This document shows, one piece after another, positions 26,506 through 36,218 of a stretch of 64,000 bases of DNA; position 1 is the first letter of the stretch, and the number at the start of each line of letters is the position of its first letter. The notes under the pieces were generated by a model. The model was not told the origin of the DNA and ran no database searches. It saw only the letters and a list, made by a program, of their open reading frames with translations. Position numbers and translations under genes: made by a program. The DNA is taken from NCBI GenBank assembly GCA_963756605.1, contig CAVWOT010000007.1:62001-126000 (forward strand), in the 5' to 3' direction. The stretch is from Bog-159 sp963756605 (GTDB taxonomy: Bacteria > Acidobacteriota > Terriglobia > Bryobacterales > Bryobacteraceae).

Positions 26506-26618
26506 TTTACGCTGGTGGCCCGTTGGGTGGGCGGGCTTCCTTAACACGGGCTTAACAGGGCTTCACACCGGCGCAAGATTTTGCGATAATGCCGCCCAAG
26601 ATAGCAATCGGGAGTTGA

Positions 26619-28568
26619 ATGCTCATGCAGAAGCTACTTCTCGCCAGCGCCAGTGTTGTCCTGGCAGTGGTGTTTCCCGCGTCCGTTTTGGCGGACATGA
26701 CTGGCACCACAACTCTGGCGGCTAATTCCACATACAACCTGAATGCCGGTGCCACACCCGGCTGCACAGGAGACATCGTGTGGGCAGGCGGCTTCGTCGG
26801 CCCCAGCGGCGCGGCCACCATGTATGTGGTCCCCGGCAGCGCCGGCTTCGCTGAATTTGACAGCCTCACGTTATCGACTTTGCAGTCGCTGACTTACGGC
26901 ATCACTGGCATCTCCAACCCGGTGGTGAACGACGTTTTCGCGGTAAAGACCAACGCCGGCAGCTACGCCAAGGTTCTGGTTACTGCTGTCACGGGCACTT
27001 CGATTACTTTGCAGTACGACACGTATGGAGTCACTGCCGGAGCCCCAGTAGTCCTTGGAGTGAAGAACAGCTATAGTTACGCAAACGTAGTGGCACAGGG
27101 GAGCCTGTTTCTGATCGTGGGTTGCGGACTGGCTACGCCCGGTTCCCAACCAGTCTTGCAGGACGCAACCCAGGGGCTTCCGCTGACCCTGAATGGCGCC
27201 AGCGTCTCAGCCACAGTTAACGGCGCCACCGTCCAGACGCCTCTTTATTACGTGACTGCGACCCAGATAGCCGGTGTCCTTCCGTCCGCTGCACAGGCTG
27301 GAGTAGGATCCTTTTCAGTCGCGTACAATGGCGCCTCCAGCAACCCATCCACGGCGGGCGTGGGAGCGACCGCATTCGGCTTCGATTCTTTCTACGAGAC
27401 CGGCGCCGGGCCGGGAGTGGCCACGGACTTAAACTACGCGCTGGTGACTCTCACAAGCGCTGCGAGTCCCGGCCAAGCGATTACGTTTTGGGGATCTGGC
27501 CTGGGCGCCAGCCCGCAGGATAGCGATAGCGCCTATACCACTACGCCACATCCTGTTTCTGTTTCGGGGCTACCGCTCCAGGTGCTGATCGGCGGAATCC
27601 CAGCGCCAATCCTGTATCAGGGCAGAAGTGGATATCCAGGTGTGGATCAGGTGAACGTCATGGTCCCTCAAGGCGTCCCGCCGGGTTGCGCGGTTTCCGT
27701 GGTGGCCGTGAATTCGAATTACCAGGTTGTCAGCAATGTCGTGACACTGCCAATTGCCGCGGGCGGCGGCGCCTGCACCGATCCCGTCATGGGGCTCACG
27801 GCCCAACAGATCGCATCGCTAAGCGCCAGGAGCAATGTAAATATAGGGCTGGTGGTCCTCCAGGAGCAGAACTTCGGTTTGTTCACCGCGGGAGCCGCGC
27901 AAGCGGATTTCGTTACGATGCCCGGGTCGTCGCTGGCCCCGTGGCTTGCCGGGCAGACAATGAATTTCAGCATCGGTCTCAGCCCACAGGTCTCGCTGGG
28001 AAGTTGCGTGGCGACCTCTGGTTCCCCGGTGTTTTGGGCGCCGCTTTTGCCAACTCTGGACGCCGGCGCCATGACCTTCACTGGGCCGGCCGGCACCAGG
28101 GCGATGCCCGAATTGGCCGGACCTCCAGCGGAATATCTGCTGCAACTCGGGTTCACAGATGGATTGTGGAATCCCCTCACCGGCGGCACATACACTTTTA
28201 GTGCTGCGGGCGGAAAGGACGTGGGCGCCTTCACCGCCATCCTGAATTTCCCCATTCAGGAGAACTTTGCCATGCCGGACATTCAAATCTCCGCCAGCGG
28301 CCAGAAAATCACCTGGACGGGAGGCTCAGCCGGCCAGTTCCTGACGATCTCCGGTGCAAATGAATCCAGCAGCTTCGCCTGTAATGTGGCGGCGACTGCC
28401 GGCCAGTTCACAATTCCGTCTTACGTTCTGGTTCCGCTGGGAGGCGGCAACGGGACTCTGTCCGTGCAGGTCGCCACCTATCCGCAGCCAGTCTCGGCGT
28501 CGGGTCTGGACGCTGCATTCGCGTTCGGATATGTGATCCCGCAAACGGCGAACGTCACGTATTACTAA
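26619..28568 (+). CDS. Secreted protein resembling the TIGR03437 (Solibacter) family
   Basis: This 649-residue protein has a signal peptide (cleavage near VLADMTG), then beta-rich modules. The segments NGASVSATVNGATVQTPLYYVT, QIAGVLPSAAQAG and GQAITFWGSGLGAS...GVDQVNVMVPQGVPPGC match the recurring C-terminal module of Solibacter secreted proteins (TIGR03437). A non-recurring C-terminal half follows. GGGAG lies before the double ATG. It overlaps the TonB receptor gene tail-to-tail by four bases. The function is unknown; cell-surface display is likely. Confidence 0.75.
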   Translation: MLMQKLLLASASVVLAVVFPASVLADMTGTTTLAANSTYNLNAGATPGCTGDIVWAGGFVGPSGAATMYVVPGSAGFAEFDSLTLSTLQSLTYGITGISNPVVNDVFAVKTNAGSYAKVLVTAVTGTSITLQYDTYGVTAGAPVVLGVKNSYSYANVVAQGSLFLIVGCGLATPGSQPVLQDATQGLPLTLNGASVSATVNGATVQTPLYYVTATQIAGVLPSAAQAGVGSFSVAYNGASSNPSTAGVGATAFGFDSFYETGAGPGVATDLNYALVTLTSAASPGQAITFWGSGLGASPQDSDSAYTTTPHPVSVSGLPLQVLIGGIPAPILYQGRSGYPGVDQVNVMVPQGVPPGCAVSVVAVNSNYQVVSNVVTLPIAAGGGACTDPVMGLTAQQIASLSARSNVNIGLVVLQEQNFGLFTAGAAQADFVTMPGSSLAPWLAGQTMNFSIGLSPQVSLGSCVATSGSPVFWAPLLPTLDAGAMTFTGPAGTRAMPELAGPPAEYLLQLGFTDGLWNPLTGGTYTFSAAGGKDVGAFTAILNFPIQENFAMPDIQISASGQKITWTGGSAGQFLTISGANESSSFACNVAATAGQFTIPSYVLVPLGGGNGTLSVQVATYPQPVSASGLDAAFAFGYVIPQTANVTYY

Positions 28569-31342
28569 AAGTGGAGCCCTACCGTGGCGGTTATGGCACG
28601 CGGCGTCACGTAATGTGTACCACTGAAGGTTGAAAGAAAATTGTAGAGCGCGTATTGGTTGGTCACATTTACGGCCTCCAATTTCAAGCTCCATTTATAT
28701 TTGTCGCCGCGAAACACGTTGTCTATTCCGAGGGCCATATCGAAAAGGCTGCGCGGCTGGATGCGCGGCGGGTTGTGGTCGTCATTCTCCGTACCAGCCG
28801 ACGGTATCTTGACTAGATTCGAGCCGTACTGCGATGCCGGGCACAAATCGTTGGGGCTGATCGGTGAAGTGGGTGTGGCGCGCACACTGCCGCAATAAAG
28901 CCCGGCTTGGAATTGTTGATCGGGCGTCAGCCCGGAAACATCCACCATGGAATCCGTGCCGGCCGGACCGTTCGCGCAGTCTTGTCCTCCGGCGCACGGC
29001 ACCGGACCCGCTACCAGGCCGCTATCGTACCGCCAATTAAACCCGAACCAAGGCCCGTTCTTCCTGGGCTGGTATTGCAGGTGCGTGGTCTGGTTGAAAA
29101 TCTCGTCGTGGTCGATGCGGAAGACCTCGCATCCGGTCGTTGCCGAGCAGAAAGGCGTGGCGCCAATGCCGCTGACTTGTGGCTCGAAGAAGCGCGCCGC
29201 CACGTGCGAGAGCACGATGAATGCCGACAAACCGTGCCACGCCGGCATGCTGCCGCGCACGGCGAATCCGGGAATTTTCGAACGGTCCCACTCGATCGGA
29301 AACGTAATCGGCGAGTTCCCCAGCACGCTGAAATCGTAAGCTTCGTGCGTGTACTTCCAGATGTACTCGCCGTCCAGCACGAAGTGCCGTCCAAACGCTT
29401 GTTCGAGCCCGGCATGGAACTCATTGCGCCACCCGGGACTCACTGGCGTCGTGGATACGCAAGGGCTGACGGTCGAGGACACGATAGCCGCGATCACCGG
29501 ATTGCTGCAGCCTTCGCTCGAAAGCACCAGGTTCTCGTTGAACGGAGTTTCGAGCGTCCGCGCGTAGGAAACTCGCAGCACCGTACCGGTCCCTTTGATG
29601 TTATACGCAATACCCAGGCGCGGTTCAATCTGATTGGCGGTGACAATGCCGTCGTAATAGTCGAAACGCAGACCCAGATTGAAGGTCCAGTTCTTCTTCG
29701 TAATGGTGTCTTCCACGTAGGCGGATGGCTCCCGGATGTCGGCATGGCCGTACCAATGATACAAGCCGCTGGTGGAGTTGGGACAATTGTCCGAGGCAGG
29801 CAATGCCGCCGTACGCGTTAAATCGTAACAGGCTAGCAGTGGATTGAAGCTCGGGTTCGGCGTCAGCGGGCCGGAGCATAGCGCGGGATTGGTTAATCCG
29901 GCACCGGTGTAAGGGCTGCCATCCGCATTCAAGCATACGGCGTTCGAGGTCGGATCCACGACGCCGAATGAATCTCTTTCGGTCAGGAACGTATCTGCAA
30001 AGTTGATGCCGGCTTTCAGGTTGTGGATGCCGCTGGCGTAGGATACGCTGGCACGCAGACCCATGCTGGTCAGCGTGCGGCTTTGCCCAATCGTCTGTAA
30101 CTGCAGATCGGGTTGCAGGTCGGCGAAAGGATCGTCGCTGGGATAGTAATTGTACTGATCCTGCCGCACCCAAGCGCCGAACGTCAGCACCGTGTGCGCG
30201 TTTGCAAGTCTTGTAAATGTGGGCGCCACGTTAAACGTCCGGATCTGCGAGCGCTGGTCCGTCGGACCTACAGGCAGGCCGTTCGGTCCCAACCCGTTGT
30301 TATCCACCACCAGGCCCGACCAGGCGGTGGCGTCCTGAGCATCGTAGGAATTGGGCGTCTGGAACCAGGAACGCGTAAAGCTCAAATTCACACTGAGAGT
30401 ATCCGCGGCGGAAGGTTTGAAATCCACCCGGTCAAATACGTTCTCTTCGTTGCCATGATCGTGAAAAACCTGAAATTCGGGCCCGTCCAGGAACCGGCCC
30501 GTATTCATCCCGTTGGCAGAAATGAAATTGCCCCAATTGTCGCCCCCGTAGCCCAAGTTGAATGCGCCGTTGCTCGTGCCAAAGGTGCCGTAAGAGACCG
30601 TGATATCGCCGTGCGGCTGCGTCTGTCCGAGTCCCGACCGCGTGGTCACATTAATCACCACGCTGGTTTTGTCGCCATATTCCGCGGGAGGCGCACCCTC
30701 GATCACCTCCATGGATTGAACCGAATCGACCGGAATCTGATTCGAGAATACCTTGCTTTGCTGATCTGTGATTGGTTGGCCGTCCAGCGAGAACGAGTTA
30801 GAAGCGTGGTCGCCGAGTCCGTGGAACAGTCCGTTTGAATCGGCGGCGACTCCCGGGGTAGCCAGGGTGACCAGGGAACTGAGGGACGACGATGAACTCT
30901 CGAGCGGAAGCTTATCGAACAGGTCGCGATCCACATCTGTGTGGGTAGTGGAAGTGTTCTCGATCAAATCCGCGCCGGCTTCGACGGTGACTGTCTGCGT
31001 CTCCGCGCTCACTGCCAGACTGATTTTCAGCTCCAATGGCACAGGCGATCTCACATTGATATCCTGCGCTTCGGACTGAAAACCGGCCGCCCTAGTGCTC
31101 AGGTGATAGTTGTTATAGGGAATGTTGGGGAATTCGAAGTTACCCTGACCATCGCTGCTGGCGGTGCGCGTGTAGTGTGATACAGGATTCTGGATGGTGA
31201 CCATCGCGCCTGCGATGACCGCTCCGGAAGGATCGAGGACTGTTCCGCGAACCGTTCCGCTGTTGGCCTGGGCGAAAACGGACAAACCGCAAGCTAGCCA
31301 CACCGCCACGTGGACAAGGGTCGCCTTTGCGAGCCTCTTCAT
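28565..31342 (-). CDS. TonB-dependent receptor, Oar-like, with carboxypeptidase-regulatory N-terminus
   Basis: From MKRLAKATL the protein has 925 residues. A signal peptide is followed by a carboxypeptidase-regulatory-like beta domain (SGTVRGTVLDPSGAVIAGAMVTI, ~24-105), a plug with LDGQPITDQQSKVFSNQIP, and an outer-membrane barrel ending in an aromatic-terminal strand (ATVGLHF). Such receptors dominate acidobacterial outer membranes and import large or scarce nutrients. The substrate is unknown and no inner-membrane transporter is adjacent. Confidence 0.9.
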   Translation of the reverse strand: MKRLAKATLVHVAVWLACGLSVFAQANSGTVRGTVLDPSGAVIAGAMVTIQNPVSHYTRTASSDGQGNFEFPNIPYNNYHLSTRAAGFQSEAQDINVRSPVPLELKISLAVSAETQTVTVEAGADLIENTSTTHTDVDRDLFDKLPLESSSSSLSSLVTLATPGVAADSNGLFHGLGDHASNSFSLDGQPITDQQSKVFSNQIPVDSVQSMEVIEGAPPAEYGDKTSVVINVTTRSGLGQTQPHGDITVSYGTFGTSNGAFNLGYGGDNWGNFISANGMNTGRFLDGPEFQVFHDHGNEENVFDRVDFKPSAADTLSVNLSFTRSWFQTPNSYDAQDATAWSGLVVDNNGLGPNGLPVGPTDQRSQIRTFNVAPTFTRLANAHTVLTFGAWVRQDQYNYYPSDDPFADLQPDLQLQTIGQSRTLTSMGLRASVSYASGIHNLKAGINFADTFLTERDSFGVVDPTSNAVCLNADGSPYTGAGLTNPALCSGPLTPNPSFNPLLACYDLTRTAALPASDNCPNSTSGLYHWYGHADIREPSAYVEDTITKKNWTFNLGLRFDYYDGIVTANQIEPRLGIAYNIKGTGTVLRVSYARTLETPFNENLVLSSEGCSNPVIAAIVSSTVSPCVSTTPVSPGWRNEFHAGLEQAFGRHFVLDGEYIWKYTHEAYDFSVLGNSPITFPIEWDRSKIPGFAVRGSMPAWHGLSAFIVLSHVAARFFEPQVSGIGATPFCSATTGCEVFRIDHDEIFNQTTHLQYQPRKNGPWFGFNWRYDSGLVAGPVPCAGGQDCANGPAGTDSMVDVSGLTPDQQFQAGLYCGSVRATPTSPISPNDLCPASQYGSNLVKIPSAGTENDDHNPPRIQPRSLFDMALGIDNVFRGDKYKWSLKLEAVNVTNQYALYNFLSTFSGTHYVTPRAITATVGLHF

Positions 31343-31517
31343 ATTAATCAATTGTGATATCGGCAGACGAACCGCCCCTAGAAGAATCTGACCAGCGGCC
31401 TGGTCATTGGCATGAGTGAACTAGTTTCGGCAGTAGGCGGCCAGCGTGCGCCAGGTAGCCTGCGGCCTTGCATTCCGTCCCCCGACCGTTTAGCATCACC
31501 TAAGTGGAGGGGCTTTT

Positions 31518-33089
31518 ATGCCATCTGGAAAAATGAGCCGCCGCGGGCTGTTCCGGTCGGGAGCAGTTTTGGCGGCCGCGGGAGTGTCCGGGTCTATTCC
31601 TGAATCCGTTTTGGCGGTGCCGGCGCCTGCCCTCGAATTGGGCGACAATCTATATGAGTCAATCGGCGTCACGCCCCTGGTGAACTGTCGCGGCACCTTT
31701 ACGATCATTACCGGATCGCAGACCCTGCCCGGGGTGAAGCGCGCCATGGAGCAGGCATCCCACGCCTACGTCAACATGGACGAGCTAATGGACGCCGTCG
31801 GGCAGCGTCTAGCGGAACTGACCAAAGCCGAGTGGGGAATTGTCACCGCGGGATGCGCCGCGGCCTTGACGCACGCCACTTCCGCCTGCATCGCGGGCGG
31901 CGACCCGGAAAAGATGCAGCGCCTTCCCAACCTGACGGGGCTGAAGAGCGAAGTGGTGGTGCCGCGCTATTCGCGCAACGAATACGACCACGCTGTGCGC
32001 ATGCTGGGCGTGAAGATGGTGGAGGTGGAAACGGCCGCGGAGTTCGCGGCAGCTCTTTCCCCGCGCACCGCCATGGTGATGATTCTCTCCTGTCCGGCGG
32101 CGGAGAAGGGCGAGTTGTCCATCGAAAATGCCTGCCGCATGGCGCGCGCGCAAAACGTCCCCGTAATTGTGGATGCGGCCGCCGAGACTCTGACGATTCC
32201 CAATATTCACCTGGGGCACGGCGCGAACATGGTGGCTTACAGCGGCGGCAAGTGCTTGCGCGGCCCGCAGGCGGCCGGGTTGTTGCTGGGGCAGAAGGAC
32301 CTGGTGCGTGCGGCGTGGATCAACAGCGCGCCGCACCACGCCTTCGGCCGCTCACTCAAAGCGGGCAAGGAAGAGATCATGGGAATGCTGGCGGCCGTCG
32401 AGATGTGGGTGAAGCGCGATCACGATGCCGAGTGGAAACAGTGGCAAGCCTGGCTGGATAATATTGCGGAGCAAGCCACCCAAGTGACGGGCGTCACCAC
32501 TGAGACTTTGCAACCCGAAGACCTATCGAACCATGCACCGCGCTTGCGCCTCCATTGGGATGCGGCGCGCGTCGGCATCACCGGCACGGAGGTGGAGGAG
32601 ATTCTGTTGCACGGACAGCCGCGCATCGCGGTGGGCGGATCGAGCGGCACGCGGCGCGATGGCCGGCCGAGCTCACTCACGATCATGCCTTACATGATGA
32701 TGCCGGGTGACGACCGGACCGCGGCGGCGGCTATTCGCAAGCTGCTGGAGAACCCTCCGCACATCGCCGTGCCGGAACCGGACGCGCCGGCGGTAGAGGT
32801 TTCGGGCGATTGGGTCGCGGATCTGACCTTCGTCTCGGGCACATCCCAGCACCATTTCGCCATCGAGCAGCAGGAGGGCAAGCTCAGCGGCGTGCACCGC
32901 GGCGATATTTTGTCCGGCAAGTTGACAGGAGCCGTGGAAGGCCGCCGCGTCACCATGCGCAGTTCGCAGCGCATTGAAGGCGCCACGCTGCATTATGAGT
33001 TCTCGGGCGATGTGGCCGGCGGCCGCATGGAAGGCGTGGTGAAGTTGGGCGAGTACGGGCAAGCCCGCTGGGTCGCGCAGAAGGCTTGA
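31518..33089 (+). CDS. Tat-exported SelA-like PLP-dependent enzyme with C-terminal beta domain
   Basis: This 523-residue protein has a Tat signal (MSRRGLFRSGAVLAAAG), then an aminotransferase fold of the SelA/glucosaminate-ammonia-lyase type: IVTAGCAAALTHATSACIAG (cofactor phosphate site), VIVDAAAE (Asp for the pyridine N) and SGGKCLRGPQAAG with the Schiff-base Lys. Residues ~430-523 add a beta-rich domain (HHFAIEQQEGKLSG...). GGAGGGG lies before the ATG. A periplasmic PLP enzyme is unusual; substrate and cofactor source are unknown. It overlaps or abuts the kinase gene that follows. Confidence 0.82.
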   Translation: MPSGKMSRRGLFRSGAVLAAAGVSGSIPESVLAVPAPALELGDNLYESIGVTPLVNCRGTFTIITGSQTLPGVKRAMEQASHAYVNMDELMDAVGQRLAELTKAEWGIVTAGCAAALTHATSACIAGGDPEKMQRLPNLTGLKSEVVVPRYSRNEYDHAVRMLGVKMVEVETAAEFAAALSPRTAMVMILSCPAAEKGELSIENACRMARAQNVPVIVDAAAETLTIPNIHLGHGANMVAYSGGKCLRGPQAAGLLLGQKDLVRAAWINSAPHHAFGRSLKAGKEEIMGMLAAVEMWVKRDHDAEWKQWQAWLDNIAEQATQVTGVTTETLQPEDLSNHAPRLRLHWDAARVGITGTEVEEILLHGQPRIAVGGSSGTRRDGRPSSLTIMPYMMMPGDDRTAAAAIRKLLENPPHIAVPEPDAPAVEVSGDWVADLTFVSGTSQHHFAIEQQEGKLSGVHRGDILSGKLTGAVEGRRVTMRSSQRIEGATLHYEFSGDVAGGRMEGVVKLGEYGQARWVAQKA

Positions 33090-33097
33090 GGCCGCGC

Positions 33098-33721
33098 GTG
33101 ATCCGTATCGTCACTCTGGAAAGGGAATACGGCGCGGGCGGCTCCGCGATCGCGCAGAAGCTTGCCGGACTCCTGGGCTGGAAGCTGTGGGACACGGCTC
33201 TCACCGCTGAGATTGCCCGCCTGGCGTGCTGCGATCAGCATTCCGTGGCGCAGATCGAGGAGCGCATCGATCCGCTGTTTTACCGGTTGATGAAGGTGTT
33301 CATGCGCGGCAGCTACGAACGCAGCCTGCCGGTGACCGGGCTGGAACATCTGGATGCGGATAGCATGGTGGTTTTCATGCAGCGCGTGATCCAAGGGGCG
33401 GCGGATGCGGGCAATTGCGTGATCGTGGGCCGCGGTGCGCCGTATCTGTTGCGGGACCGCGCGGATGCGTTTCGTGTATTCGTGTATGCACCCCTGGAAG
33501 AAAAGATCCGGCGTGTGCGCCAGCTCGGCAAGACTGCAGCGGAGGCTGCCGACCTGGTGGAAAACATCGACCAGGAGCGCGCCACGTTCGTGAAGAAGTA
33601 CTTCGGGAAAGACTGGCCCAGCCGTCATCTCTATCACTTGATGATCAATTCCGCGGTCGGCGACGATGCCGTGGTGCGCACGATCCGGAACGAAATGGAA
33701 ACGCTGAAATGCAGAAGGTAA
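33098..33721 (+). CDS. Cytidylate kinase-like family protein
   Basis: This 207-residue P-loop protein starts at a GTG with GAGG six bases upstream. It has the atypical P-loop EYGAGGSAIAQKLA, IVGRGAPYLLRD and VYAPLEEKIRRV, the marks of the Cytidylate_kin-like (CMP kinase 2) family. A TTG at 33086 is an alternative start. The true substrate of these stand-alone proteins is not settled. It overlaps the cupin gene by 13 bases. Confidence 0.8.
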   Translation: MIRIVTLEREYGAGGSAIAQKLAGLLGWKLWDTALTAEIARLACCDQHSVAQIEERIDPLFYRLMKVFMRGSYERSLPVTGLEHLDADSMVVFMQRVIQGAADAGNCVIVGRGAPYLLRDRADAFRVFVYAPLEEKIRRVRQLGKTAAEAADLVENIDQERATFVKKYFGKDWPSRHLYHLMINSAVGDDAVVRTIRNEMETLKCRR

Positions 33722-34080
33722 ATCTGGCTGAGAAACTGTCGCTGTTTGCGGAGCACTGGCAGCCTAAAATCGCCGGCGAGTTGAATGGCCAGCAAGTCAA
33801 GCTGGTCAAATTTCAGGGCGAGTTCGTCTGGCATCACCACAATGCCGAAGACGAGTTGTTTCTCGTAATTCGCGGCAGTTTTCGTATGGATTATCGCGAA
33901 GATGGGGAGGAACACGCCATCGATCTCCACGAAGGCGAGTTCCTGATCGTGCCGCGCGGGTTGGAACACCGGCCGGTGGCCAGCGAGGAAGTGCACGTGA
34001 TGTTGTTCGAGCCGGCGAATACGCTGAACACCGGCAACGTGCACGACTCGCGGACCGTTATGAACCCGCCGCGCGTTTGA
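33709..34080 (+). CDS. Cupin domain protein
   Basis: This 123-residue single-domain cupin has motif 1 HHHNAEDELFLVIRGSFRM and motif 2 GEFLIVPRGLEHRPVA, giving three His and one Glu for a metal. Small stand-alone cupins often act as isomerases, dioxygenases or sensors; nothing here decides. The start lies inside the kinase gene, so translation is probably coupled. Its end overlaps tsaC tail-to-tail by 23 bases. Confidence 0.88.
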   Translation: MQKVNLAEKLSLFAEHWQPKIAGELNGQQVKLVKFQGEFVWHHHNAEDELFLVIRGSFRMDYREDGEEHAIDLHEGEFLIVPRGLEHRPVASEEVHVMLFEPANTLNTGNVHDSRTVMNPPRV

Positions 34081-34978
34081 GGCGGTCGCGCACACCGGCC
34101 CATAGGGGCGTATTCGGCGGAGTTTCCACAGCGATCCAGTCCAGGCCCAGCGCGTCCAACTGGTGTAGGGCAGCGTAGAGCGAAGCGGCGTAGTCAGCGG
34201 GATCCGCGGGCATCTCGCGGCCGAGGCGCAACCACTCTCCACGGCCGGCCGGTGGAGATTCGCCGGCGGAGAGGAGCGCCAGTGGCGTGCGTGGGCGGTA
34301 GTGTTGCGCGTGCATACCCGGCGATGCGTGCGCCCCGGACGTCTCCACCGCTTCCGCTATGCGCACAGGGCCGATCAGCGCCTCGATTTCCGGCAGCGGA
34401 ATCACGCCCGGCCTCAGCAGCAGCGGCTGCTCGCCCGCCAGCGACAAAACGGTCGATTCAATGCCAACGGTAGCGGGGCCGCCATCGAGCACCAGGTCGA
34501 CCGCATCGCCCAGTGATCGGCGCACATGTTCGGCAGTGGTGGGCGAAAGCATGGTGAACGGATTGGCGCTGGGCGCGGCGATCGGCCCACCCGCCGTGCG
34601 GATCAGCGCTAGCGCCAGCGGATGAGACGGCACACGCAGGCCCACGGTGGGCAGACCGGCGGTCACGATATTGGGAACCGATGGCTGCTTCGGCAACACC
34701 AGCGTCAGTGGACCCGGCCAGTAGCGGCGCGCCAGCACGTCAGCCGCGTCGGGCCACTCGAGCACCAGTGTACGCGCCATATCGATCGAGTCCACATGCA
34801 CGATGAGCGGACTCTGGCGCGGCCGTCCCTTCACCGCGAAAATGCGCGCCACGGCAGTAGAGTCAAACGCATTGGCGCCCAGGCCGTAGACTGTCTCCGT
34901 AGGAAACGCGACCAGCCCTCCCGAACGAATCAACTCCGCGGCGCGCTCAATATCCGTGGCCGCCGCGTCGCTCCTCAC
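34058..34978 (-). CDS. tsaC: Threonylcarbamoyl-AMP synthase (Sua5/YwlC/TsaC family)
   Basis: This 306-residue protein has the YrdC domain (RSGGLVAFPTETVYGLGANAFD, KGRPRQSPLIVHV, PSANPFTMLSPT) and a C-terminal Sua5 domain. It makes threonylcarbamoyl-AMP from threonine, bicarbonate and ATP for t6A37 in ANN-decoding tRNAs. The start is a GTG overlapping the prfB stop as GTGA, so the two translation genes form an operon. Confidence 0.93.
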   Translation of the reverse strand: MRSDAAATDIERAAELIRSGGLVAFPTETVYGLGANAFDSTAVARIFAVKGRPRQSPLIVHVDSIDMARTLVLEWPDAADVLARRYWPGPLTLVLPKQPSVPNIVTAGLPTVGLRVPSHPLALALIRTAGGPIAAPSANPFTMLSPTTAEHVRRSLGDAVDLVLDGGPATVGIESTVLSLAGEQPLLLRPGVIPLPEIEALIGPVRIAEAVETSGAHASPGMHAQHYRPRTPLALLSAGESPPAGRGEWLRLGREMPADPADYAASLYAALHQLDALGLDWIAVETPPNTPLWAGVRDRLKRAAGS

Positions 34979-36112
34979 TCGGGCAACTCATCCTTGCCAT
35001 CGCCCGCCGTCCTGCCCGTCTTGCGGAAGACCAGGTAGGCGTGGATCAGCGGTTCCAGATCGCCTTCAAGCACACGGTCCACGTCGCCAATGGCCAGCTT
35101 GGTGCGGTGATCCTTGATCATGCGATACGGCGCCAGGACATAGCTGCGAATCTGGCTGCCGAAGTTAATATCCAGCTTGGAAGCCTCCGTTTTGGCCGCT
35201 TCGACGCGTTTCTTTTCCAACTCGAACTCGTAGAGCCGCGCGCGCAGCTGCTTCATGGCGCTGTCGCGGTTCTTGTGCTGCGAGCGCTCGTTCTGGCACT
35301 GCACCACAATATTGGTGGGCAGATGTACGATGCGCACCGCGGAGTCGGTCATATTCACGTGCTGGCCGCCGGCGCCGCCGGAGCGGAATGTGTCGATGCG
35401 CAGGTCGTCCGGTTTGATGTCGATCTTGATCTCGTCGTCTACTTGGGGGTAAACGAACACCGAAGCGAACGACGTGTGCCGGCGGGCATTCGCGTCGAAG
35501 GGCGAAATGCGCACCAGCCGGTGCACGCCGATCTCGGATTGCAGCATGCCGTACGCGTTGTCGCCGTTGACTTCGAAGGTCACCGACTTGATGCCCGCGC
35601 CTTCACCCTCCAACCGGTCGGTGATGACGGTAGAGAAGCCGTCGCGCTCGGCCCAACGCAGGTACATGCGCAGCAGCATCTCGGCCCAGTCCTGGCTTTC
35701 GGTACCGCCCGCGCCCGGGTGGATCGTTACAATGGCGCTGCGCTGGTCGTTCTCGCCGGAGAGCAGCATGGCGGTTTCCACGCGCTCGACGAACTGCGCA
35801 TAGGTTTCCAGATCGCGCTCGATATCGCCGTTGACGTTTTCGCCTTCGCGGGCCAGTTCGAACAGGGTGTCCAGATCGGAAGTGAGCGCGGCGATGCGCT
35901 GTTCGTTGCCGAGACCCTCTTCCACGCGCTTGCGCTGCTGCATGATCTTCTGGCTCTTTTCGGGCTGGCTCCAGAAATCCGGCGCGGAGGTCTGTTCTTC
36001 TAACTTTTGCAGCCTGGACTTCAGCGCGGGCGCGTCAAAGATACCTCCGCACGGCCAAGGCCTGATCGCGGAGGGGCGTGTAGCGGTGTTCTAATTCGTC
36101 GAGCGGAACCAT
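34975..36112 (-). CDS. prfB: Peptide chain release factor 2, with programmed +1 frameshift
   Basis: Translation begins at ATG 36110-36112 (MVPLDELEHRYTPLRDQAL) and meets an in-frame TGA after 25 codons. Shifting +1 at CTT-TGA-C continues as DAPALKSRLQKLEEQTSAPDFW and then the full RF2, about 378 residues in all. The catalytic motif is RSGGAGGQHVN. RF2 recognises UGA/UAA and limits its own synthesis through this frameshift. It is followed by tsaC with overlapping stop and start codons. Confidence 0.95.
36034..36050 (-). promoter_or_regulatory. prfB programmed frameshift site
   Basis: The minus strand reads GGAGGTATCTTTGAC: an internal Shine-Dalgarno AGG(A/G)GGT three bases before the slippery CTT codon, then TGA C. 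This is the classic bacterial prfB arrangement; low RF2 favours the +1 shift. Confidence 0.93.
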
Positions 36113-36218
36113 TTCAGTCCAATTCTACCAGACGCCGGCGGGGGGCAGCGTCTGGCAGCGGGTGCGCGGCAAGAGCCGACCGCAGGCCGACCCGCGCTGA
36201 TCAGGATCGCGCGACTCC

